Below, in pieces: positions 22,580 through 34,093 of a stretch of DNA of 64,000 nucleotides (positions within the stretch are counted from its first letter, which is position 1; every line of letters starts with the position of its first letter). Source of the DNA: Acanthamoeba sp. SK_2022b (Eukaryota; Discosea; Longamoebia; Acanthamoebidae); NCBI GenBank assembly GCA_027943245.1, contig JANDJZ010000016.1, positions 186,001-250,000 of the forward strand, in the 5' to 3' direction. Under the pieces are notes generated by a model. The model searched no databases. It was not told where the DNA came from and saw nothing but the letters and a program-made list of their open reading frames with translations. The position numbers and the translations under genes are program-made.

Positions 22580-24599
22580 ATGACGGAGCTGGCAGGGAAG
22601 ATCGAAGGCCTCGAACGAGAGATGGTGGAAATGCGACTCGAGATGCGCGAGCTACGGACAACCATGGGACAGATGTTCGCCCTCTTGTCGCAAATCGCAC
22701 CTTCCAGCCTCTTGGCATCCTCAGCGGCATCGCTACGAACAGAAGAATCGCGATGGACGACCACAACGACCTCCGGGCCCGGAGGCCCCACTCGTGGACA
22801 CGATCGGGATGATACAAGGGCTCATCCTGAAGTTGTCGGGAAGCTGGCGATAAACTACCGCCACAAGCAAATGACATACGATGTGGAGGGGCCTAGCTCG
22901 TCCTTGGAGTACGACCTACCAGTAGAGTTGTGGCTTCACATCTTTGGTTACGTCGCGCGACAGCAGCGGAATCAAGAAGGCCAGGTCTGCATCTTCGCGT
23001 CGCTGTCGTCCGTGCTCCTCACCTCTCGCCTCTGGCGCAAGGTTGGTTCGCCTCCCCTCCCTTCTCACTCTTTGCCTTCACCCAAACCTCTTCTTGCGCT
23101 TCTGACTCACGCGCCGCTTCGCGCGTGTTGTGTGCGTGCATGCGTGGGACGAATGCACAGTTGGGGTTGGCATCGGTGAACGCCTATATTCTGCCGCCAA
23201 CGAAGCCCAAGAAGTTCATCCGGCGCTGCCTTCCCTTCATCTTTGCCAGCTGCCCCAACCTCAAAGAGCTCTGCCTCCGCAACTGTCCCGTGGTCGACTC
23301 CATGCTCACCGACATTCCCGAAGGCACGTGTCGTGTCTTCTCTGTACGTGCGTGCGCTACGCTTTTTGTTGCTGGGACAGAGCGTGTGAAGCCAAGCCCA
23401 ACTTCACGCGTCTAAGCGTCAGCATAGATCAAACCCCCCTTTTTCATTTGTCATCGGGCTTGAGCTCATTCCACTCGGCGCCACCGCCACCACCGCCTCA
23501 CGCGATTGGCACGCCCGTAGCTCAAGCCACAACCAAAGCCTTTCTTGCTCTTCTCGCTGCTACGACGCGTCGTCCTTGGTGAGCGCCTTGCCCTGCTTAC
23601 CTTTTGCGGTGCGTGTGGTGCCTGGCTCGTCGACAGGTCTGGCGTCGCTGGACTGCGGCTTCACACAGATCACGGATGCCGGCATCGAATACCTCCCTCT
23701 CTCGCTCAAGGCCATCTACTTGACCAACACGGGCATCACTGACAAAGGTCGGCCACTCGCACACCATCTACACCCGCCCGACTCGTGTTCATTTTGTGGT
23801 CGTGTGTGCTTCGATGTGGTGCGGGGGGGGGGGCGTGTGTGCAGGCGTGATGGAGTTGCCATCGTCGATCGAGATCCTGTCACTGCAGGAGACGAGAATC
23901 ACGAGCCACCAATTCCACCGCATCAAGATCAGGTTCCCGCATCTCAAGACCCTCTACTTGTCGGCCCTCAAGAAGCTGGTGCCCACCAGTCGCCTGCCGC
24001 CCACGCTCCAGAAGCTGTCGCTCCACCCGGGCCATGTGCCCGAGGAGCGCAAGCGCTTCATCTACAACGACAAGTGCCTCGATGATATCGGCCACCACCT
24101 GCACCACCTCACCCAGCTCAACCTCTTCCACGTTCACCTGTCCAGCGAGGGCGCGCGCAAGCTGCGCGACCTCAGCCTCGCGTCGCTCCAGATCGTGGGC
24201 GGCGTGTTTGACGACGAGAGCCTCGCCTGCCTTCCCGCCAGCCTCGTCAGCCTTCGCCTGTCTCGCGTCCGGGGCGTCAGCGACGCGGGCCTCCTGGGCA
24301 TCTCTTCTTCCATGGAGCGATTAGGTTCTTTCTCCGGGCGCGCGTGTGTGCATGTTGTGCGCGTGTGCGGCCACTGACAGGACACAACAGGATTGGCCAA
24401 GGTGGGGAGCGTGACGGCGGAGGGCATCGTGCGATTCCTGCGAGCATCGAATGCCCCGCCACGGCTCCACCTGGTGGTGGAGGAGGCCATGCAGACCTCC
24501 CTCCTCGCCCTCCCCGACTTCCCTGCCACGGGCGTGATCCTTTCCACCAACAAGCACGTCTTCTACGAGCGAGGCGGCTGCGGCCTCCACTACTACTGA
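22580..24599 (+). CDS. F-box and leucine-rich repeat protein, copy 2
   Basis: Paralogue of the 16064 gene. It begins MTELAGKIEGLEREMVEMRL, a coiled coil of about 40 residues. The F-box is YDLPVELWLHIFGYVARQQ ... LLTSRLWRK. LRRs include KPKKFIRRCLPFIFASCPNL, LRNCPVVDSMLTDIPE, SLDCGFTQITDAGIEYLPLS, LIVGGVFDDESLACLP-type repeats and SLRLSRVRGVSDAGLLG. The last exon ends VFYERGGCGLHYY at 24599. Introns interrupt at the same repeat borders as in copy 1. The acidic and basic linker of copy 1 is absent, so this copy is shorter before the F-box. Probable SCF receptor; substrate unknown. Confidence 0.82.
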
Positions 24600-24746
24600 G
24601 CCAACAAGTAAATAGCTGAGTTTATTCAGACATAAAAAATGCACAAAGAAATCAATTACAACAAAACCAAAGCCATTGGCTGTGGGAAATGAGACAACAA
24701 CCTCACCAACAACGCAGGCGAACTGTTGCATATCGCGATAACAAAC

Positions 24747-25526
24747 ATGTACGGCGGCGGCTGCGCAGCACCCACTGTTTCGAGAATTATCTTCAACAAG
24801 CACGACAAGGACAAGAGCGGCTGCATCTCCAAGGATGAGTTCCAGGACCTGGTGCGCGTGCTTCCCTCAAATCTCTCAACAATTGCGATCTCAACGTTCC
24901 CCTTTAGTGCTATTCGATGGGCCACTACTTGTCAGCTGCTGAGGCCGAGCACGCAGCCAACATGATCGACAGGTACGCTCACCACCCTTTCTAAAATTAA
25001 GAATAGAATCGGTCAGGTAGGGTGTGCTCACTACTTCGTTCCTTCCAGGGACGGCTCGGGTTCCATCACCTACGACGAGTTTCAGAAGTGGTGGAGGAGC
25101 GATAACAGGTTCGGCAACCTGCAGCTCTCGGAGGCCGAGTTGGCGGTGCTCACCCGCTGCACCGACTACTTCAAGTTCTTTGACAAGGACCGCTCGGGCT
25201 GCCTGAGCGCTGCAGAGTTCAGGTTTACTCTTCTCCTTGTCCTTGTCCTTGTCCTTCTCCTTCCCCTCTTCCTCCTCCTTTTCCCTCTCCTCCTCCCCCT
25301 CCTTCTCCTTTTCCTCCTTCTCCTCCGACTGCGTCTCATGTTGTGCTAACTGGACGGTCGATGCAGGCAAACTCATGCTGACCTTGTCAAGCACGGCCTC
25401 CTCACCAAGTCGTTCGAGGACTCCTTCAGGGAGCTGGACTCTGATGGTTCAGGTCACATCACCTACAACGAATACATCCAGTGGCTCGTCCGCATCGGTT
25501 CCCTCAAGCTCAAGCCCATCGACTAA
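24747..25526 (+). CDS. EF-hand calcium-binding protein, four EF hands
   Basis: Four calcium-binding loops are visible: DKDKSGCISKDE, DRDGSGSITYDE, DKDRSGCLSAAE and DSDGSGHITYNE, each with acidic residues at loop positions 1, 3, 5 and 12. The protein starts MYGGGCAAPTVSRIIFNKHD and ends GSLKLKPID at 25526, about 165 residues over four exons. Two lobes of paired EF hands suggest a calmodulin-like or calcineurin B-like sensor, though the second pair is separated by a longer linker. The exact subfamily is not assigned. The third intron is an extreme pyrimidine tract. It converges on the 25660 gene. Confidence 0.88.
25221..25325 (+). repeat. Homopyrimidine tract filling an EF-hand intron
   Basis: About 100 nt made almost only of C and T, built from imperfect CCTTGT and CTCCTT units, between the donor at 25221 and an acceptor near 25366. 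It has mirror-like strand asymmetry. Confidence 0.85.
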
Positions 25527-25659
25527 GGAAGCCCCCCCCCCGCTCTAAACGCTTCTTCTTCTACACCTGCCGCAGTAGCAGGCTTTGAACAGTAAACCTA
25601 TGCTCATGTAGTGGTGCATTTATGAAGCGAGTAGCGCGTCAAGTCTACACCTACAACTA

Positions 25660-28600
25660 CTACGCTACTTGGCGAAGGATCTGTTGCAGGACAGCCCGCG
25701 TGGTGGCGTAGAGTGGCGGCAGGCCCTCGTCTACGCGCATGGCCTGGGAGAGGTTGGAGTCGGTGTGGAGGGGCAGATCGGACACGAAGTAGAGGAAGCG
25801 CATGGCCAGGTCGTCTCGCAGGAAGGCCAGCTTCTTGTACTTGTTGACCTGTCCAGCGTAGTAGCTCCCCTCCATCTCCAGGCTCACGCAGCTCCACAGC
25901 CGCTGGTAAAAGTGTAGCAGGTTCCTGTCCTGCAGCAGCGTGCCCGGCACCGTCAAGACGCTGGTGTGACCACCCACCATCAACCACATCAGCCCACTGC
26001 TCACAGAAGAGGGAGGGAGGGATGGGTCAGCTGCTTACCCTCCAGGCCACACATCTCTGCCGCCGGCCAGAGAGCGCAGGTTCTGTACGGAGAGGCCCTC
26101 GTTTCTGATCTCGGTGACGGAGTCGTCCTCCTGCAGGATGAGGTGGGTGGCCAAGATGATGTCCCCGCGCTTCCCCTGCAGCCCTCCTGCTCGACCCCAA
26201 CGACAAGGGAGAGGCGTGAGAGGCGTCCATGATGTTGGGGGGAGGGTATATGGCGCTGGCCATGCAACGAACCAGCCTTGCCCAGCACGTTGACCGACCG
26301 GATGGCGTGGCCGAAGAGGAGAATGAGGCAGCACAGGACATCGCCCGCCTGCCGCCCGAACGCGTAGTCGATGTTGACCAGGAGTCGGCGCTTTTTCGCC
26401 GAGCCCGTGGGCTGCTGTTGGCGCTGGCGCACGTAGTCCCGTAGGGACGAGTCGATGCAGTCCGGGTCCAGCTTGGACAGGTCGATCAGATTCACCTGTG
26501 GCCCCGCTCCACCGTCGTCAGCCAGGGTCCCGGGCTCGGGTAGCGAGCGAAAGCGTGCCCACGCCCGCACGCACCTGGATGCCGGTGAATTCGGTCTCCT
26601 TGACGGTAATCATGCCTGCCTTCTTCTCCTCCTCCTCGCGCTCGACCATGAGGTGGGGGAAGGCCTTGAAGTAGTAGTAGGACAGCACGTAGAACTTGTC
26701 ATCCTCGTTGAGGTCGAGCTGGTCGATGTGCGGGATGGGCCTCTCCCGGCCCGCCCAGGCCATGATCTCCGCCTTCTTGCGGTGGAGGTAGGGCGACAGG
26801 CAGTTGATCACCGAGTGGGTGTTGCTGCTGATGATGTCCACCTCGATCTCCGCGTCGCCCTCTTCTCCCCAGTCTGCATCGCTGGCGGCCTCGCCCGCTC
26901 CGCGCAGGTTGTCGTCCACGGCCTTCTTGCCGCCCCTGTGACCGTGTGCGCCCTGGTCCTTTTCCCCCGGCCTTGGGCTGCATCGCCTCGCGCACGCGTA
27001 GTCTTCGTTCTCGAGATACCTTTGCCCCACGATGTGTCTATGAGTCGCAGCTCTCATGACCCGGATATCATTATTATTACGATAATAAATGAATAATAAA
27101 CAAATAAACAATTCCGAATAATGCATCGTAACATATGTTTGAGACTGTACTTGGAGCAGTGAAGCCCGATCTTCTCGCATTGCACGGCCGTGTGCGCGTC
27201 GAACGGCCCGATCAGCCGCAGCACTTCCTCCTGCACGATGCGCGTCCTATAGCCCGCGAGGGGCAGCGCGTGAGAGGCCACGCGTGGTGAATCGAGAGAG
27301 GGAGAAGCAGGTACCAGCGTTCGGTGGCATCGGAGGCCCAGTGCGTGGAGAGGTTGACAGAGATGTTGTAGTCTTCGTGGTGGATGATCATGTCCCAAAT
27401 CCTATCACCACGGCCCCCTGTGGTGAGAAGGGCGTCGCTGCGGACCCGTCCTGCCCGTCCCCTGCAACACACGCCACCACACGCGTCGTACCGGTGGATG
27501 AGGTCGTCGGGCCATATGGCTTTCAGGCCCGCCCTCTCCTTGTCGGTCAGCGTCAGCTGTAGAACGACGACAACGACAACGAACACGAAGGACAAAAAGG
27601 AGTTAAGCCAATCGAGTGCTCGACCCTCTCGGGTGGTTAGGTGGCTCACCTGCGCGAGGATGGCGTCCTGCTCCTGCGAGGTCTCCTTCTTGCCGGGGAA
27701 GCCGAAGAGCGAGGGCGAGAACCCCTGGCCGAGCTCCTCTTCGTCCTTGGTCTTGTTGCCCGGTGCGCTCGTTGACTGGCGCTTCTCGTGGCCGCGGCTC
27801 TGCTCCTCTCGCTGGGCGGTTTCGCGACTGTCAGCGGCCTCGTGCTTCTTGTCGTGCGGCGACTGCGGAGGAGACGAGCGCTGCTGCTGGGGCTGAGGAG
27901 AGGGCTGGGCGTGGCTGTGGTGGCGGTCGTGATGTTCGTGAAAGTCCTCGATGCGCTGCTGGCGCTCTCGCCGCTGGTCCATATCGCGCTGCTCGAGGGC
28001 CTGCACCTGCTTGGCCTTGCGCAGCACAAAGTCCTGGATCAGGCGGAAGGATTGGGGCGACGCGATCCGCTGGCGCAGCTTGCGCGCCTCGATGGCATGC
28101 AGGCACAGCATCGAGAGGAAGTCGATCACGTCCGTGTAGTCCTCCCGGATGAGCATCAGCGACTTGCCGTCGCCCAATCGGAACACCGCTCTACGTCTAC
28201 CCACTGCCGATGATCTTACCATTAATCACGATTTTTAAATACACATAAAAGTTCATAATTTCTGGTTTATAAATAATAAGGATTAAAAAAAAATAAGTAC
28301 ACATGAACTAAAAAGCGAGTCGGAGATGGTGCTCGAGGGTACCTGTCGGCACCATGTTGACGAGCAGGCCAGGATGCAGGTAGATGTCGGGGATCGACGA
28401 CGACAGCAGGAACACGAAGGTCTGGGTTACGTTCTCGGGCAGCCTGGGTGAATGATGAGACGTGGGCAGGTGAGTTCAGAGAGTTGGCCGGTTGGTCGTG
28501 ACGAGAGGGAGTACCGCCGTATGGCGTAGGCCCATCCGCCGGTATCGATCTCCTCGCTGTCCATCTTGCCATGGATGGCCGGCTTGAGCTGTGAGGCGAG

Positions 28601-29752
28601 GATTGGAACAAAAAATATAATTAGATGATTATTTAGAATAAATAGAGTGGGGCGCGGCTTGCCTTGCGATAGAGCGTCAGCGTGGAGGTGAAGTCCACGC
28701 GCTTGGTGGTGATGGAGTCGGAGATATGCGTGATGAAGGCGTTGATCGACGAAAAGAGCTTTTGCTTGTTACGCAGCGTGCGGATCAGCACGTACTTGAA
28801 GCTCTTGCCGTTTCCACGAGACAAGAAGCCAACGTCAGTGACACACACACGAGCAAGAGTGGTGGGTGGGAGGGAAGGAGGGAGAGATGGACCACACGGG
28901 GCTGTACCTACCTGATAGGACAAGAGCTCTAGGAAATCGTGTTCCCTAAGTGCATAGACCACCGCGTCGCTTCCGGCCAGCAGCTCCGCCACCCGTTCGG
29001 GCACGTCAAACAGGCACTCCCACTCCCCAAAGTAGGCCGGGGCGCCTGCCCAGCCCAACGCGCGCCACGCAGGCGTTGAGAGCCAGTCAGCAGCCGTGGC
29101 GCGGGCGGGATCGCCCGGGGGCAGTGCGTACTGTAGTACTGGAGGAAGCGAGGCAGGGACTCGGATACGTCGATGGCCATCACTTGACCGGTGAGGAGCA
29201 GGTACACCAGTCGGTCCTTGGACTTCTGCCTGCTGATGATTTCGCCCTCTGGTAATTGGCGCCAGTGAACGATGAACGAGGGTGCCGATCATACCACAGT
29301 GAGAGAGGCATGTGAGCACGCACACGCACACGCACAGGAGAGCTACCCACCCTTGAATGTGAGGCGTTGGGCCTTGGCGGCGAGCCCGCGACGTACGGCG
29401 CCAGGGAGGAAGCTGAAGGGAGACGTGCGGGACAACACGTCAGTTGCTTCTGCCGCCCGCCGCTTTTTCTCCTCCGGTGGCAGCTCCTCCTCTCGCTGCG
29501 CGGTACCGACACAGAGTTTTATTGTAAGTCCCATTTCTCTATTAAATAGAGATAAATAAAAAAAAATGGATTAGGGCGTACGTGGTGAAGGAGACCCTTG
29601 AATTTCTCTACAGCCTTGAGGACGTTGCTAGCGACGACCAGGTGTTCGAACTTCTTGTGGAGTACATTCTGCAGCTGCTTCTGCGCCTCCTTTTCCTCCA
29701 TCTTCTCGGCAATTGGCAAACGCCAATCAATGTCGGTCATCTGCATCTGCAT
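25660..29752 (-). CDS. Large protein: cyclic-nucleotide-binding-like N part, nucleoside-phosphorylase-like C part (DUF6909-like)
   Basis: About a dozen exons read on the minus strand. The N-terminal part has EGEIISRQKSKDRLVYLLLTG (about 29200) and YFGEWECLFDVPERVAELL ... DAVVYALREHDFLELL (about 28930-29040), the order seen in cyclic nucleotide-binding folds. Next come GKMDSEEIDTGGWAYAIRRL, GDGKSLMLIREDYTDVIDFL and a Gln/His-rich linker (27640-27960). The C-terminal half has NISVNLSTHWASDATERW, GPFDAHTAVQCEKIGLHCSK, RRLLVNIDYAFGRQAGDV, SVNVLGKAGGLQGKRGDI, VPGTLLQDRNLLHFYQRLW and SLEMEGSYYAGQV, resembling a phosphorylase-type fold. From memory this follows bacterial DUF6909 proteins along their whole length. 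Ligand and reaction are unknown. The stop is at 25660-25662; ATG 29750-29752 is chosen. Confidence 0.75.
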
Positions 29753-29984
29753 CTTATTAAGTATTTGTCGCTCTGCGCACACAGTCACTCAGTCCTTCTC
29801 GCTCACTTGGTTTGCCACCAGCAAGCCCTACCCAAGTCAGCACCACCGCCGACCGCTCCATCGCTTCTGTCCGATTCCCTACAGAAATTCCCACCTCTCC
29901 CAATAGCTTGCTTTGTGGCTGCGAAATAAGAAAATAATTTGTGTGCAGGAGTGAACTGCTGCTAGTGCGAATGACCGAGCAATA

Positions 29985-31388
29985 TTAGACGAATCTGATT
30001 GAAACCTTGGGTCGCGTGGGAGAGGAAGCCTGGTGCTTGTTTCGCTGGACAGCTACTCCCTTGCACCACGCGCGCCCACTTGGCGAGGTGTCATTGAACC
30101 ACAGTTCTAGGCGGGTGATGTCCGTCTCAGAGATCAAGCGCGCTATGCCTTCCTTCAGACTGCGTGGGCGTACGCCAAAAGCTCGCTGGTATCAGTGCCA
30201 CGCATCATTGGCAGATCTGTTGGGAGAGGACAGTGGGACGGAGACCGTACCTAGTGTCGCTGATTCGGTTCCACCCCAAATTGAGGTGCTCGATGCTTGG
30301 TCGCCGCGGCAGGAGCACTGTACAATTACGAAGTGAGTCAGCCTTGTGGCGACAGAGGGTCGGTGGCACACAAAGTGTTCTCCCATGCGCACCACCGCAG
30401 AGATAGTTCACGTCCTGGTCGGCGAGGTTGTTCCTGGCTAGGTTGAGATGCTTCAGGCAGGGCCAACCGGAGCAGAGGGCATCGGCCAGGTTTTCAAGCG
30501 GCCCGGGCATCATCGTACAGGCGCCCAGATTGCATTTGCTCATGTCCACGACCTCCACGTGCCCGAGTAGCTTCAAGGGGGCTTGTGTCACTGCGGCGAT
30601 TGGAGATGAGACAGCCCGCATGAACTCGAGCCCCACCCAGTCGACCTACCTGTCGCGGCAGAAGTGAACTTGACGTAACCAACGTAACGCTCCACCGCGG
30701 CGATCTCCCCCACGATTCGATCGAAACCGAACTGATTGATGGTGTGTAGAAGGTCTGTGCAAAGTAGATGAATAGGGTCAGTGCGTGAGTACGGTTGAGC
30801 AGGTACGCGCCGAGACGGACCGATGGTGCGATAGGTGAGGTAGAGTCGCTTGTGGTAGTCGGCCGCGTTGGCGTCGTAGCAACACTCTGATGTGCATCTG
30901 GTCCCGCCAGGCCATCGTTCAGCGCAGAGGGCATTCCAGTATGAGCGACGCCTTTCAGGAGGTAGCAATGCTTCCACGTCCAGTGCCAGCGCTACTTGCC
31001 CCGTTGCACAACCACCACCGTTCACGATTCCAACGAGCTGAAGAGTGCAAGCATTAGCGGCTCAGTTTCATGGTGCACACGTGGGCGCTGTACCAGTTCC
31101 ATTGGCATTCTGGCCCAGCGAGCAGTTTCGACCACTATTGGCCCCCACGCACAAAACGCTCAGCACGTATAATGTGCACGGTAAGACACGGCTAACGGCA
31201 CCAGCATTGAAGTGGGCAGCGATGAAGCTCTCTGCCTGGGCACGAAGCGAGGTAGTCATGGCGTGCGCACCAAGCAAGAGAAAAGACAAACACGCTCCTC
31301 CTTCGAGCAAAGCGTTCCCACTTTTTTCTGGCCAGATGCAGGTCGACCGAAAATCGTATACCTCGAATCTTGACACATTTTCTTCCAT
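29985..31388 (-). CDS. Leucine-rich repeat protein
   Basis: The clear part is 29985-31025. Exons encode GGGCATGQVALALDVEALLP, INQFGFDRIVGEIAAVERYV, then LRR-like segments LGHVEVVDMSKCNLGACTM, CLKHLNLARNNLADQDVNYL and IEHLNLGWNRISDTRYGL. A last exon has LKEGIARLISETDITRLEL and ends at 29985. The last intron is about 46 nt (phase 0). The 5' exons (31388 to about 31100: MEENVSRFE, then AQAESFIAAHFNAGAVSRV) are less certain because phases do not all agree. LRR spacing of about 28 residues suggests a ribonuclease-inhibitor-like solenoid. Function is not predicted. It is divergent from TIM50, with 45 bp between the putative starts. Confidence 0.6.
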
Positions 31389-31433
31389 CTCTGTGCGGAT
31401 AGATCTCCTTTTATCTACAGAAGAGAAACTAAA

Positions 31434-33128
31434 ATGAGGCGAATCACATCAGGCACTTCGCGCAGCCATGCTGCGATGGCAGGTGTGCGGACCTCCGGCG
31501 CTGCGGCAGCTTCGTTCTCATCGCAATCGCTCATCAAGGGCACCTCGTCTTCTGCCCCTCTCTTCACCCGCAGCGCTTCCCTCGCTGCCCCCTCCACAGC
31601 ACGCCTCTTCGCTCGCACCTCCACTCCTCTCACTCTTGCGGGTAACCATCCTATCGTCCATTCAGGATGGCCATTCCGCTCCAGATCTTAAAATTGAATC
31701 TGCTCTTTTATTGTCCAAACAGGCAGACCCCTGCAGCAGAGGTTCATCTCTACCACCGTAGAGGGTGTGGCTTCGGGTAGCAGCAAGGCGCGTATTGCCG
31801 CTATCGGTGTTCTCATTGCTGCCGTTGGTGGCGTCACCGGTACGCCTCTTTCCCCAATGCTGAGGCTTCCACGTGTGCCTCTTCCGCTCAACTCACGCCA
31901 TCGCTGTGGCCGTGCGTCTCAGGTGTTGTCTATGCTGCCGAGGGTGACAATAAGGTATGCTGCCGTAAAGCTCGTCGTCCTCTTCTTTTAAACTACCATT
32001 ACTGGCCCCTCTCTGGGTGTTGGCTTTGCCGGATCGCGACGCTCACTCGTTCGCGTTCTGCAGGGAGAGGAGACGGGCTTCTTCGCCAAGCTCAAGCACA
32101 AGTTTGCGGACCAGACCAACAAGCTCCTGAACATCGACGAGAACAAGAAGATCCTGCCCGAGGCCCACCCTCCGCCTTACGGCAAGCCCGTTACAGTGGT
32201 CATCGCGGACGAAGTCCTGCTTGTGCAAGAGTATCAGGTCAGAGCTGCGCCGCCTCACTTGTGATACCCCGCTCCTTTCGTCTAGGGCCTTTTCTGCGTG
32301 GCTCACTCGCCTTTCGTATGGGTCTCTCCGCGCAGCCGCTTTCCGGTGGCATGTTGATGAAGAAGCGCCCCGGCGTTGAGTTCTTCCTCGCCCAGCTCAG
32401 CCAGGACTATGAGCTCGTCATCTGGAGCTTGCAGCCCTCCACGGTACATACGCGATCCTTCTCTGTGGCGAAGGGACTGAGGAAGGCTCACGCGAACTGG
32501 GGCAACGACGATGTCAGTCCTTTGGCCCGGTGATTGAGAAGCTGGACCCGAACCACCACGCCGCGCACCGTGTCTTTGTCGACGCCACGGTGGTGAATGC
32601 CGAGGGCCTCAACGTGAAGGACCTTAAGCTCCTCAACAGGCCGCTGGAGAAGGTGCCCCACTGCCCCATGTCAGCCTCTTTCATTGGCTTGTCCCTATGT
32701 CTCACACTCGGTATGTGTGCTACATGCATGCAGACTATCGTTTTGGACACCAGCTCGGACCACGTGGTGCAGCAAGAAAACCTCATCGTAGCTCCCAAAT
32801 ACGACGGCAGACTCGAAGACGTGTACCTCTTGGAGATGCTCAACTTCTTCCGGCGTACGAGCCCTCCCCTTTGGACGGCTGAGGTAGACCTCTAACGTTT
32901 TCCCTCCTCACCTGGCCCGTAGTGTTGGCCGCCTCTTCCAAGTCGCAGAATGGAGTGCCCGATGTGCGTCACTGGGTGGCAGCCATGAACAAGCACGGTG
33001 TGCAGTACTTCAAGCAGCTGTATGCCGAAGCCGTGAGGAAGGCCAAGGAAAGGGCCGAGGAGGAGAGGAAGAAGAGGGAAGAGCAGCTTCAGATGCGCGA
33101 CGTTGGCACCACCGGCAGGAAGTGGTGA
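31434..33128 (+). CDS. TIMM50: TIM50-like mitochondrial import receptor subunit
   Basis: TIM50 guides presequence proteins from TOM to the TIM23 channel in the inner mitochondrial membrane. The first exon is a Ser/Arg/Ala-rich presequence (MRRITSGTSRSHAAMAGVRT). A membrane segment follows (ARIAAIGVLIAAVGGVTG). The NIF/FCP1-like domain has TVVIADEVLLVQEYQ, KKRPGVEFFLAQLSQDYELV, KLDPNHHAAHRVFVDATVV, VKDLKLLNRPLEK and VVQQENLIVAPKYDGRLEDV. The catalytic aspartates of FCP1 phosphatases are absent, as is usual in TIM50. The C terminus is a charged helix (AVRKAKERAEEERKKREEQ). Seven or eight short introns are present, and the first junction gives g|gc in frame. Confidence 0.87.
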
Positions 33129-33543
33129 TCGCCTGCGTTCAAAATCAAGAATTCATATACTTTTTTTGATTTTTAGACAGACTGGGCGTGTGCAGCCCAT
33201 ATTCATGTACACCATTGCTCTACAACGTGCAGCCAGCCAGCGAAGAGGTACGATGGTTACCAAGATGTTGAGTTGCAGGACATACGGGCACCAACTTGTT
33301 GCATCCTCTGACACAGAAAAGCCCCCACCAGGGCATTAACAGGCAAGAGGACAAGAACGTAAACACACACACCACCAGCTTGCCCAAGCCATGCCAGGCG
33401 CTCTTCTGCCACGAGCATACCGCGAAAATAGCAGAATCCGTTTTCCCGCCAACTTGTTTCTTGCCGACCTGCAGTCCCGCGCTTTTCTTGCTCCTCCGCA
33501 GAAACCTCATCGCTAGCATCTGGTTATCCATCTCTACACAAGC
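33129..33543. other. Intergenic region between TIM50 and the CHY gene
   Basis: TIM50 3' UTR with T-rich sequence (33163-33175), then the upstream region of the CHY gene, which includes an E2F-like site at 33442-33452. No gene is seen. Confidence 0.5.
33442..33452. promoter_or_regulatory. E2F-like site TTTCCCGCCAA
   Basis: Eleven of 12 positions agree with the site found at 12357. It lies about 92 bp upstream of the CHY zinc finger start. Confidence 0.4.
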
Positions 33544-33960
33544 ATGTGCAAGCACATTTTGAACGCCCAGGTCGCCATTCGCGCGCCGTGCTGCAAGCAG
33601 TGGTTCGATTGCGCCGAATGTCACGCCGAGAAGACCGACCACGAACTGAAGAAGGTGTACGAAATGGTCTTCGCCTGCAAGAAGTGCAAGAAGGTGTTCC
33701 GGAAGGATTACCGGTATGTTACATCTATAGCGACAAATCTTGAGATGAGGTTTCATCTCATCGTGTCGAACTCTGTTAGGGATTGGGATGAGACGGACGA
33801 GTTCTGCCCCCATTGCGACAACAAATTTGTGCTGCCTGCTAAGAAGCGGGAGGAAGTGTCGATGATCACCTTCGAGGGCACCACGGACATGATCCGCGAT
33901 GAGCGACAAAAGCCCAGAGGAAATGGTGGTATGATCGATTTCAGCCAGTTGGGCAGCTGA
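33544..33960 (+). CDS. CHY-type zinc finger protein
   Basis: Small protein that is essentially one CHY zinc-binding domain: CKHILNAQVAIRAPCCKQWF, DCAECHAEKTDHEL, FACKKCKKVFRKDYR, then DWDETDEFCPHCDNKFVLPA. The paired Cys and His residues match the family. A 66 nt GT-AG intron (33714-33779) between KDYR and DWDE is a multiple of three and contains no stop, so the frame is open with or without splicing. Removing it restores the usual spacing before FCPHCDN. The mature protein is about 116 residues. CHY proteins are found as stand-alone small proteins and as parts of ubiquitin ligases; no RING is seen here. Confidence 0.87.
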   Translation: MCKHILNAQVAIRAPCCKQWFDCAECHAEKTDHELKKVYEMVFACKKCKKVFRKDYRYVTSIATNLEMRFHLIVSNSVRDWDETDEFCPHCDNKFVLPAKKREEVSMITFEGTTDMIRDERQKPRGNGGMIDFSQLGS

Positions 33961-34093
33961 GCTGCTCCTTCCTCGCTTCTCTCCCTCTCTCCATTCCTAT
34001 CGATATCGAAGCGGCGAAAGTGTTGAGTTCGCGTCTTACATTGTATAAAGAGTCTTCACACACCATCTCAGCGATGAACGCTCCACCAGCCCG

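Noticed and set aside
26455..27096. Plus-strand 213-codon frame
   Set aside because: Antisense to phosphorylase-like exons whose motifs are unambiguous on the minus strand.
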